Shown here in pieces: positions 48,488 through 56,437 of a stretch of 64,000 nt of DNA. The translations under genes and the position numbers were made by a program. This DNA is from an uncultured Candidatus Saccharibacteria bacterium (lineage in GTDB: Bacteria; Patescibacteriota; Saccharimonadia; Saccharimonadales; Saccharimonadaceae), in the NCBI GenBank assembly GCA_947307225.1, contig CAMZIL010000003.1:1-64000 (forward strand), read 5' to 3'. The notes beneath the pieces were generated by a model, which did not search any database, was not told the DNA's origin, and saw nothing but the letters and a program-made list of their open reading frames with translations. Position 1 is the first letter of the stretch, and the number at the start of each line of letters is the position of its first letter.

Positions 48488-51400
48488 ATGGAATTCGATT
48501 CAGTCTACAACAATCTAAACGAACAACAGCGCCAGGCCGTAGACCATATCGATGGCCCACTTCTCGTAATTGCCGGTCCGGGCACCGGTAAAACCCAGCT
48601 TCTTTCCGTACGCGTCGCAAACATTTTGAAGCAGACCGACGTCGGTCCAGACAACATTCTTTGTCTCACGTTTACCGAAGCGGCCGCAACAAATATGCGC
48701 CGCCGCCTCGCCGATTTTATCGGTCCAGAAGCCTACAAAGTCCAGATTCACACCTACCATTCGTTCGGTTCATATTTACTCCAAGAGCATCGCCCGGATC
48801 TTAAAAACAGCATCGACGAGCTCGAGCGCTTCACGATCATCCGCAATATTCAGGGCACACTAAAAATTACCGATCCACTCCGCGGCGAGAACTGGACGAA
48901 GGACATCATTAGCGCCATTAGCAACCTAAAGTCCGCCGCCATCGATGCCGACGATATTGAGAAAATTATCTATCGCAACCAAGAAGATAATGGCAAGATT
49001 TACTCCGCCATCGAGCTCGATTTGCAGGATACAAAAAAGAAATATCCGGCCAACATTTCACATTATGAAGGCATTCTCGAAGCCCTCAAAGATTTTGTCG
49101 GCCAAGCACCTACTTATATTACCGACCGCGTTGAGCCACTCGCAAATATTTACTACCGCTCGCTCGCAGACATTCTGCTAAAAAACGATGGCGAGACTAG
49201 TATTGCAACTGAACTTCGCAAGTGGCGCGAAAAATTCTTCGAAAAAGACAAAAACGATAACTTCGTATTCAAGGATACCGCCGCAAACGCAAAGCTCGCC
49301 GACCTTGCGTACATCATGCGTGAATATAACAAAGAACTTTCCGAAAAAGGCCTTTACGATTACGACGACATGATTTTGATGGCCATCGACTTGCTCAAAA
49401 AAGACGATGAAAAACGATTTAATGCCCAGGAGCGCTTCCAGTATATTCTTCTAGACGAATACCAAGATACGAACGATGCTCAGAGCCAGCTTGTTGCGCT
49501 TCTTACCGACAGCCCGAGCAACGAAGGCCGACCAAACATTATGGCCGTCGGCGATGACGACCAGGCGATTTATGGCTTCCAGGGCGCAAATACCTCGAAC
49601 TTCTACGAGTTCGACGAGCGCTATCACCCAGAACATATTTTGCTAAGCAAAAACTACCGCAGCAGTGCCGAAATTTTGGAGCTTGCCCATAACGTAATCG
49701 AGCAGGGCGAAGACCGCTTTTGCAAGGCACCAAACGTAAATATCGACAAAGATATTACGGCCGAGAATCCACCAGCCGAAACCGAAATCGAATACCGCGA
49801 ATTCAAGAGCTACCAGGCCGAGTATTCACATGTCGCGAAACAAATCAAAGCACTACTAGACAGCGGAGTCCAGGGCAGCAAAATCTCAATCATTGCACCA
49901 CGCCACAAACATCTCGTTTCGGTACTACCATATTTACACGCGCTAGACATTCGCGTTTCCTACGAACGCCGCGAAAACATCCTCGATAGCCCAAAAATTG
50001 CCGCACTCGTCGAATTCTGTAATTTTCTCATCGCGCTCAGCGAACAAAAACTCAGCCGCGCCGATCAATACTGCTTCCACCTATTTTCACTAGATTGCTG
50101 GGGGATCAACGTCGCCGAAATGCTCGGCCTAATTAACGACGCGCACAAAAACCATACAACTATTATCGAAGAAATGGCCGCTACGGAACGCCCAGATCAT
50201 ATCAAAGCAGCAATTAATTGGTGCTTGGAACTCGCGACAAAAGTTAAAACTTTCTCGGCCGAATACGTCATTACGCAGCTCGTTGCAAAAGTCTTTTCCG
50301 ACACCTCCGATTATGATTTCTACAGCAACCTCAACACTCTTCGCGACAGCATCCTCGCAAAGCAGAGCAAAAAGATGCTCACGGCCGATTTCGTTGCAAA
50401 ACTAGAAGCCTATAATGAAGCCGAAATCCAAATTTTGGATCATTCACCATACCACGAAGCCGACGACGCCGTCGTTGTTCAGACCGTGCACTCTAGCAAG
50501 GGCTTAGAGTACGACTACGTATTCCTTATCGCTGGCGACAACTACAACTGGTCCGACGCAAAGGGCAACACAGACAAGCTCACTCTTCCACGCAACCTCG
50601 AATATGTCCGCCATACTGGCGACTCGGCCGATGAAAAACTTCGCGTCCTATTCGTTGCAATCACGCGCGCCCGCGCAAAACTATTTGTTAGCTTCAGCTC
50701 ATCAGACTTCTCTGGCAAAACCGTCGACCGTCTCAAATTCTTTGACACTTACGAAAAGGACGGCGATATTTATAGCCGCGTCATGCCAGCCAAATTTAAT
50801 AAAGTTATTCCAGGCAGCACTGATGAAATCGAGCCAAAAGACATTGCGCCAGCACTCTGGTTCGATAGCTATATTCCAGACGACGAAGTTCGCAAAAACC
50901 TTTATCGTCCGAAGGTCGAGCATATCCGACTTTCGCCTACCATGCTCAATAGCTTCCTCGACGTAAAATACGGCGGCCCACTCAGCTTCTTCGAAAGCTA
51001 TATCATTGGCGTACCGAGCGAAAGCAACTTCTTCATCGATTACGGTAATTTTGTTCATGAAATAATGGACGAAATCAATAAAGAAAAGATCAGCAATGAA
51101 GAGGCTTATAAGCGTTTCATGAAGCTAGTCGACGAGGCTGATATGACAGACGACGAGAAGCGCGACCTACGCGACCGTGGCGATGCGGAAATCATGAATT
51201 ATCTCGCCAAACGTGGCGACGCACTACGCGAAACAAAAGCCGACTCCGAACGCAATTTCTTCAGCGAAAATATTATGCTCGACGATATCCCACTCGGCGG
51301 TAAAATCGACCGCGTCGAGATCGATGAAGCCAACAAAACAATCACCGTCGCCGACTTCAAGACCGCAAAGCCAAAATACAAGTGGAACGACAAAGACGGC

Positions 51401-51685
51401 ACACTCAAATATAAATTGCAGCTCTATTTCTATAAATTCCTGATCGAAGACAGCCGCGACTACGCAAATTATCGCGTCACAAATGGCCGTATCGACTTTA
51501 TCGCACCGGACGACCACGGAAACATCTACTCGCTCGAGCTAGAGTTCAATGACGACGAAGCCGCAAAAATTAAGCAGCTCATCAAAATCGTCTATGCCCA
51601 TATTAAGGCTCTCGACTTTCCGGATACTAGCGAATTCGGCGAGTCTATGCTCGACTTCATCAGTTACCTCATTGACAACAAATAA
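48488..51685 (+). CDS. UvrD/Rep helicase fused to a PD-(D/E)XK nuclease
   Basis: 1065 aa. SF1A helicase motifs: Q-motif NEQQRQAVDH, Walker A GPGTGKTQ (K35), LCLTFTEAAATNMRRRL, LLDEYQDTNDAQ, GDDDQAIYGFQGA, LSKNYRS, VQTVHSSKGLEYDYVFL and VAITRARAKL. After about residue 830 a RecB-like nuclease follows: GGKIDRVEID (about 934), TVADFKTAK (about 954) and QLYFYKFLIE. The fusion recalls AddA/AdnAB, but no partner subunit lies nearby and there are no Fe-S cysteines. Likely role: end resection or fork repair. TAAAAT (48473-48478) is 9 nt before ATG. Confidence 0.93.
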   Translation: MEFDSVYNNLNEQQRQAVDHIDGPLLVIAGPGTGKTQLLSVRVANILKQTDVGPDNILCLTFTEAAATNMRRRLADFIGPEAYKVQIHTYHSFGSYLLQEHRPDLKNSIDELERFTIIRNIQGTLKITDPLRGENWTKDIISAISNLKSAAIDADDIEKIIYRNQEDNGKIYSAIELDLQDTKKKYPANISHYEGILEALKDFVGQAPTYITDRVEPLANIYYRSLADILLKNDGETSIATELRKWREKFFEKDKNDNFVFKDTAANAKLADLAYIMREYNKELSEKGLYDYDDMILMAIDLLKKDDEKRFNAQERFQYILLDEYQDTNDAQSQLVALLTDSPSNEGRPNIMAVGDDDQAIYGFQGANTSNFYEFDERYHPEHILLSKNYRSSAEILELAHNVIEQGEDRFCKAPNVNIDKDITAENPPAETEIEYREFKSYQAEYSHVAKQIKALLDSGVQGSKISIIAPRHKHLVSVLPYLHALDIRVSYERRENILDSPKIAALVEFCNFLIALSEQKLSRADQYCFHLFSLDCWGINVAEMLGLINDAHKNHTTIIEEMAATERPDHIKAAINWCLELATKVKTFSAEYVITQLVAKVFSDTSDYDFYSNLNTLRDSILAKQSKKMLTADFVAKLEAYNEAEIQILDHSPYHEADDAVVVQTVHSSKGLEYDYVFLIAGDNYNWSDAKGNTDKLTLPRNLEYVRHTGDSADEKLRVLFVAITRARAKLFVSFSSSDFSGKTVDRLKFFDTYEKDGDIYSRVMPAKFNKVIPGSTDEIEPKDIAPALWFDSYIPDDEVRKNLYRPKVEHIRLSPTMLNSFLDVKYGGPLSFFESYIIGVPSESNFFIDYGNFVHEIMDEINKEKISNEEAYKRFMKLVDEADMTDDEKRDLRDRGDAEIMNYLAKRGDALRETKADSERNFFSENIMLDDIPLGGKIDRVEIDEANKTITVADFKTAKPKYKWNDKDGTLKYKLQLYFYKFLIEDSRDYANYRVTNGRIDFIAPDDHGNIYSLELEFNDDEAAKIKQLIKIVYAHIKALDFPDTSEFGESMLDFISYLIDNK

Positions 51686-51700
51686 TAATTATTGTACAAT
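51672..51700 (+). promoter_or_regulatory. Promoter inside the 3' end of the helicase gene
   Basis: TTGACA (51672-51677), 17 bp, TACAAT (51695-51700). An 80-nt leader contains two TCTAGA copies and GAGGGGAGG. Confidence 0.75.
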
Positions 51701-51778
51701 AAGAGTAATCTAGACTGCGCAAGTTGTTCATTATGAATCTAGAAAATCTCGCTATGTGCAGAGGGGAGGCATGCATGA

Positions 51779-51991
51779 GTGTCAGGTTTAGATTTAATTT
51801 TTGGAGACAAGACGACCGGTAAAAACGTTGGACTTACAGCATCCGGAGATTGCTATCAGCAGATGAAATCAATGGTTTCATCTTCACTGGCAGCCGGCCA
51901 TGAGGTTAACGTCGATCGCGAAACGCTCAAGAAAATTGAGTACGTCGCCGGAGGTTTTACCCCTGAAGAGCGTCAGAAGCTCGGCCTCTAA
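51779..51991 (+). CDS. Hypothetical 70-aa protein
   Basis: Start GTG with GAGGGGAGG ending 9 nt upstream. Two ATGs (51772, 51776) in other frames lie closer to the SD but give only 6- and 15-codon frames; they might be leader peptides. The protein has FGDKTTGKNVGLTASGDCY, then a helical part and TPEERQKLGL. No family recognised. Confidence 0.55.
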   Translation: MSGLDLIFGDKTTGKNVGLTASGDCYQQMKSMVSSSLAAGHEVNVDRETLKKIEYVAGGFTPEERQKLGL

Positions 51992-52039
51992 TCGCTCCAG
52001 AAAAACGTCAACGATACCCGCCACATTATGTGACGGGTA

Positions 52040-52068
52040 TTGACTTTCTCAAGCATAAGTGGTATAAT
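52040..52068 (+). promoter_or_regulatory. TTGACTTT-type promoter of the zinc-ribbon gene
   Basis: TTGACT (52040-52045), 17 bp, TATAAT (52063-52068). The inverted repeat ATACCCG...CGGGTAT (about 52013-52041) abuts the -35 and may end the preceding transcript. Confidence 0.82.
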
Positions 52069-52115
52069 AGTAAGATAGCATTTTGCTTGTATTATCTTAA
52101 AATGAGGTGATTTTT

Positions 52116-52337
52116 ATGGCATTACCAAAATGTGCCAACGGCTGCGGCCGAAGCGTTTTAAACGATCACGAAATCTGCGATGTTTGCAAAAGCAAACTCT
52201 CCGTCGAATGCATGGCCTGCGAGGGCTCTGGCATCATCGGACGTCGCGGGGACACGAAAACTTGCCCACAATGCAATGGCAAAGGATATGTTCGTTTAAA
52301 ATCAAAAATCATAGATGTCAGCCACCTAAAAAGATAA
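52116..52337 (+). CDS. Small DnaJ-type zinc-ribbon protein
   Basis: 73 aa. GAGGTGAT precedes ATG 52116. Eight cysteines and more in CxxC pairs: CANGCG, CDVC, CMACEGSG and CPQCNGKG. The last two are the CxxCxGxG repeats of the DnaJ zinc domain, without a J-domain. Probably binds two zinc ions and a protein or RNA partner. Confidence 0.82.
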   Translation: MALPKCANGCGRSVLNDHEICDVCKSKLSVECMACEGSGIIGRRGDTKTCPQCNGKGYVRLKSKIIDVSHLKR

Positions 52338-52357
52338 TTTTTCCATATATTTACTTT

Positions 52358-52390
52358 GGCCGTCAGCTTCTCGCCGACGGCCACTTTTTT
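52358..52390 (+). terminator. Terminator after the zinc-ribbon gene
   Basis: GGCCGTC (52358-52364) and GACGGCC (52376-52382) around an 11-nt loop, then ACTTTTTT. Confidence 0.9.
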
Positions 52391-52501
52391 ATGCTAAAAT
52401 ATTTACATCGAGTCATGCTTCGGCCCCTGACTCTGATTCATAAATTTCCGACGCCAATATTGCGTCAACCCCCTATCAACTAATATTCGCAAAGGATTTT
52501 T

Positions 52502-52780
52502 ATGGATCATTCTTCTTATCAAACTCCACTTCATGAACCTATCGACGTCGACGCAACTTTTTCGCGCAATATTCTTGGCCACTGCCGACCGATTTGTTTC
52601 CGCACCGGCTCCGGCAGGGAAGTCTTAATCAGCGAAATCGGTCTCGTGCATCCACGCTACGATGGGCTGAAAACAGTCTTTGCTTTTGACGTCACAGACG
52701 GGTCTAGCGATTATCGCATTACGCTCGACAGCGAATCACTCAACTGGTACCTGGAATTCGAGGGAGATCATTATGTTTGA
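52502..52780 (+). CDS. Hypothetical protein coupled to the Y-family polymerase
   Basis: 92 aa. AAAGGAT precedes ATG. Mostly beta (EVLISEIGLVHP, KTVFAFDVTD, YRITLDSESLNWYLEFEGD). No family recognised. The 8-base overlap with the polymerase gene suggests a partner role, comparable in position only to YolD next to UvrX in Firmicutes. Confidence 0.68.
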   Translation: MDHSSYQTPLHEPIDVDATFSRNILGHCRPICFRTGSGREVLISEIGLVHPRYDGLKTVFAFDVTDGSSDYRITLDSESLNWYLEFEGDHYV

Positions 52781-54011
52781 ACGCCGCCCACCTAACAACA
52801 TCCTCTACGTCGATCTTAATTCTTGTTTTGCCACTATCGAGCAGCAGAGCAGACCGATGCTACGCGGCCGCCCCGTCGCCATCACAAATCGCCTCGTACA
52901 AAATTCTTGCATTATTGCCGCCAGTTACGAAGCAAAGGCGCGCGGCATTAAGGTTGGCATGCGCAGCCGCGAAGCTTCCGCTATTTGCCCGGAATTGATC
53001 TATGCCGAAACCGAACCGGACAAGTTCATTTTTGTGCACGAAAAATTAAAACGCATTATGAGCGACTATTCGGCCTCGGTCGTCATGAAATCTATCGACG
53101 AAGGCGTCATTGATTTAAACTACGCGCCAGCGCATATCTACGCACGCAATCGCTTCGAACTCGGCCGAGAAATAAAGCAGCGTTTAAGGGACGAAATCGG
53201 CTGCTATATGCGCTGCAACGTCGGAATTGCCAGCAATCGTTTTCTCGCTAAACTCGCCGGCGAACTACATAAACCAGACGGGCTCGACGAAATAACCACC
53301 GAAAATCAACGCGAGATTTTCTCCACGCTAAAACTCACCGACCTACCAGGTATTAATGTCCGTATGGAGGCTCGTCTCAATGCAGTTGGTATTTTTACGC
53401 CATTACAATTCTTAGACGCCGACGAAGATACGCTAGTTAGGCTCGTCTGCAAAAGTATCGACGGCCACAAGTGGTATCGTCGCCTTCGTGGAATCGAAGT
53501 CGACTCTGCAGCTAGCGATATAAAGACCGTCGGGCGCCAATTTGTATTAGACGGACGCAACCTCTCCCGCGCAGAGACCGAGGCTCGCTTCGTCCACCTG
53601 GCCGAGGATGTCGGTTATCGTCTACGCAGCAAAAATCTTTATGCGCGTGGCATATACGTTTGGACTTTCGATTTTAACGGCGGACATAATCACTGCCAGC
53701 TAATCTGCAAAGAAGCTTTCAATAGCGATCACGACATCGCCCGTCTCACTCGCCAACTCTATGCTAAATTGCCGTGCCCAGTACGCATCATCGGCATCAC
53801 ACTCTACAAACTCCAACCAACCGCCGATGCGCAGCTCTGCCTAGAGCAGAACAAAAAGGACCATATCGACGCCATTTGTGCCGCCGAAGACAAGATCAAT
53901 CTTCGCTTCGGCGCCCGCAAAATCCATTGCGCCGATAGCCTGGGCACCGACCAGATCAAATGCAAGATTCCGTTCGGCTCCACTCGCTACTTAGACCATT
54001 CTATTAATTAG
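52773..54011 (+). CDS. Y-family DNA polymerase (DinB/UmuC-like)
   Basis: 412 aa. ILYVDLNSCFATIEQ (D14), RPVAITN, ASYEAKARGIKVGMR and SIDEGVIDL (D109, E110) form the active site. Then an HhH region (LTDLPGINVRMEARLNAVGI) and the little-finger part (GRQFVLDGRNLSRAETE). Start ATG 52773 with GGGAG upstream; longer frame rejected because it runs through the coupled gene. Low-fidelity bypass of damaged DNA. No obvious clamp-binding tail was seen. Confidence 0.92.
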   Translation: MFERRPPNNILYVDLNSCFATIEQQSRPMLRGRPVAITNRLVQNSCIIAASYEAKARGIKVGMRSREASAICPELIYAETEPDKFIFVHEKLKRIMSDYSASVVMKSIDEGVIDLNYAPAHIYARNRFELGREIKQRLRDEIGCYMRCNVGIASNRFLAKLAGELHKPDGLDEITTENQREIFSTLKLTDLPGINVRMEARLNAVGIFTPLQFLDADEDTLVRLVCKSIDGHKWYRRLRGIEVDSAASDIKTVGRQFVLDGRNLSRAETEARFVHLAEDVGYRLRSKNLYARGIYVWTFDFNGGHNHCQLICKEAFNSDHDIARLTRQLYAKLPCPVRIIGITLYKLQPTADAQLCLEQNKKDHIDAICAAEDKINLRFGARKIHCADSLGTDQIKCKIPFGSTRYLDHSIN

Positions 54012-54025
54012 GGTATAATTAAGAT

Positions 54026-56404
54026 ATGAAAGATAATCTCACTATCATCGACGGCAAAAGTGTTTTTTATCGTGGCTACTATGCCATGGGACATCTCGCT
54101 TTACCGGATGGCACACCGACTGGTGGCGTTTTCGGTTTTGCCTCGATGCTCATTGAGATTATCGAAAAACTCGAGCCAGAATATATTGCCGTTGCCTGGG
54201 ACAAGCCAAAAACGAATATTCGCCGTCGTCGCGAAATCTATGCCGATTACAAGGCCAACCGCAAACCAGCGCCAGCCGATTTCTACGCCCAGATTCCATA
54301 CCTCATGGAGCTGCTCGAGGCATTCCATATTCCGCTTTATGAATTCGACGATTATGAGGCTGACGATATTATCGGCACTCTCGCACGCAGCGCCGATGCA
54401 CAAAATGTCCGCGTCGAAATAATTTCCGGCGATCTCGACATGCTCCAAATCGTCGACAATGACATTCATATGTACCAGCTCAAGCGCGGCTTTAGCGACG
54501 TCCAAAAATTCGACGTTGCCGCCGTCGAAGCAAAATATGGCCTCAAAAAATCTCAATTTCTCGATCTAAAATCACTAAAAGGCGACTCCTCGGATAATAT
54601 TCCGGGCGTGCCAGGCATTGGCGAAAAGGGCGCCGTCAATCTTCTCCAAACCTACGGTGACCTCGATAATCTATACGCCCATGTCGACGAAATTCCAGGT
54701 TCAACCGGGCAGAAGCTAAAAGACGGTAAAGAGCTCGCTTACATCAGCAAACAGCTCGCCCAAATCCAATTCGACGCGCCTGTCACATTCGATCCAAAAG
54801 GCACAAAACTCGCTGACTTTAACCCAAGCGACGTATTAGCGGTCCTCAAAAAATATCAGTTCAATTCGCTCGTCAGTAAGTTTAAAAAACTATTTCCAGA
54901 AGCGCAAAATGTCGTCGCGCCAAAACCACAAGAAGCGCCAAAAGCTCTCAACATCAACGTCGAAATCCCAGAGAATCTATATCTCAGTCACAACGTCAAA
55001 GGCGACATGCACGACGACGCAAAACTCGCCAAAGAAATACTCAATGGCCGCCCATTTTGGGACTTGGGCCAAGTAGACTTTTTGCTCAATCCACTCGCGC
55101 GCAAAACCGAGCAACTCCAGCTCGTAGCAGTTGATGGCGTAAAAAACGAATACGTCGAGCAGCGCCAGCAGCTCGCTGCCGTTCCAAAGCTCGAAGCAAT
55201 CGCAATCGACTTCGACCTACCATTAATCCCAGTCCTCTACAAAATGGAAGAAGTTGGCGTAAAAATCGACAAATCCCGCTTCGATGCACTCGCAAAAGAA
55301 TTCTCGGCTGAACTAGCCGAGCTCGAAAAAGAAATCACAGAACTTGCCGGCCAGAGTTTCAATATTAACTCACCAATCCAGCTGTCCGAAATATTGTTCG
55401 ACAAGCTTAGCCTCCCGACGAAGGGCATTAAAAAGACCACGCGCGGCTATTCGACTGGCGCCAAAGAGCTCGACAAGCTCCGCGATCTTCATCCAATCAT
55501 CCCAAAGCTCGAACGCTATCGCGAAGTTGGAAAATTACTCAGTACCTATATCACGCCACTTCCGGCATTGGCCGACAAAAACAATCGTATTCACACGACC
55601 TATACGCAGGATGTGACCGCCACCGGCAGACTTTCTAGCGTCAACCCAAATCTACAAAACATCCCAGTTCGCAGCGAAGACGGCAAACGCATCCGCGGTT
55701 GCTTCGTCGCTGGCGAAGGCAAGATCTTCATTACGGCGGACTACGCTCAGTTCGAGTTGCGCCTCGCTGCCGCACTAAGCAACGATCAAGCACTCATTGA
55801 CGACTTTAATGCCGGCCTAGATATTCACACCAAGACCGCCAGCGACGCCTTCCATGTCCCGATGGACCAGGTCAGCAAAGCCCAACGTCGCGCCGCAAAG
55901 GTCATCAACTTTGGCGTCCTTTACGGCATGAGTCCGAAGGGACTTTCCGATGCTGCCGACATGAGTTTTTATGAAGCCAAACAATTTATTGATCGTTATT
56001 TTGAATTGCGCGCGCCAATGCGCAAATATCTCGACGCTCAGCTAAAGCAAGCTAGAGAGCAGGGCTATGTCGAAACACTCTTCGGCCGTCGTCGCCCAAC
56101 TCCAGACGTCAATGCGCCGAACTTCCTTGTCCGCGCCGCCGCCGAACGTGCTGCTGCAAATATGCCAATCCAGGGCACCGAAGCCGATCTCATGAAGAAG
56201 GCCATGATTGCCGTCGATAAAGCTCTACCAGGCGACGCAAAACTCATTTTACAAATCCACGACTCGCTAATTATCGAATGCCCAGAGGAAAAGGCCGACG
56301 CCATCGCCAAGATTCTCCAGGAAAAGATGGAGCAGGTCGCGCCAGAATTGCCAGTTAAGCTCGCCGTCGACGTCAAGACGGGCCACGACTGGGGCGAATT
56401 GTAG
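54026..56404 (+). CDS. polA: DNA polymerase I without recognisable proofreading domain
   Basis: 792 aa. The 5'-3' exonuclease (1-about 290) has VAWDKP, FDDYEADDIIGTLA, GDLDMLQIVD and GDSSDNIPGVPGIGEKGA. The region where the 3'-5' exonuclease should be (about 310-385) is short and has no DEDD residues. Polymerase motifs: A TADYAQFELR (D572), B RRAAKVINFGVLYGMS, C LQIHDSLIIEC (D746, with S747 where Glu is usual). TATAAT (54014-54019) is 6 nt before ATG, so it is leaderless. Confidence 0.96.
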   Translation: MKDNLTIIDGKSVFYRGYYAMGHLALPDGTPTGGVFGFASMLIEIIEKLEPEYIAVAWDKPKTNIRRRREIYADYKANRKPAPADFYAQIPYLMELLEAFHIPLYEFDDYEADDIIGTLARSADAQNVRVEIISGDLDMLQIVDNDIHMYQLKRGFSDVQKFDVAAVEAKYGLKKSQFLDLKSLKGDSSDNIPGVPGIGEKGAVNLLQTYGDLDNLYAHVDEIPGSTGQKLKDGKELAYISKQLAQIQFDAPVTFDPKGTKLADFNPSDVLAVLKKYQFNSLVSKFKKLFPEAQNVVAPKPQEAPKALNINVEIPENLYLSHNVKGDMHDDAKLAKEILNGRPFWDLGQVDFLLNPLARKTEQLQLVAVDGVKNEYVEQRQQLAAVPKLEAIAIDFDLPLIPVLYKMEEVGVKIDKSRFDALAKEFSAELAELEKEITELAGQSFNINSPIQLSEILFDKLSLPTKGIKKTTRGYSTGAKELDKLRDLHPIIPKLERYREVGKLLSTYITPLPALADKNNRIHTTYTQDVTATGRLSSVNPNLQNIPVRSEDGKRIRGCFVAGEGKIFITADYAQFELRLAAALSNDQALIDDFNAGLDIHTKTASDAFHVPMDQVSKAQRRAAKVINFGVLYGMSPKGLSDAADMSFYEAKQFIDRYFELRAPMRKYLDAQLKQAREQGYVETLFGRRRPTPDVNAPNFLVRAAAERAAANMPIQGTEADLMKKAMIAVDKALPGDAKLILQIHDSLIIECPEEKADAIAKILQEKMEQVAPELPVKLAVDVKTGHDWGEL

Positions 56405-56437
56405 TTGCCAAATTCCGCTTGTGCTATAATTTAAGAG

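Noticed and set aside
22012..52337. TGA recoding as in Gracilibacteria
   Set aside because: TGA acts as terminal stop in several clear genes (25133, 31858, 34116, 52780) and no gene is interrupted by it.
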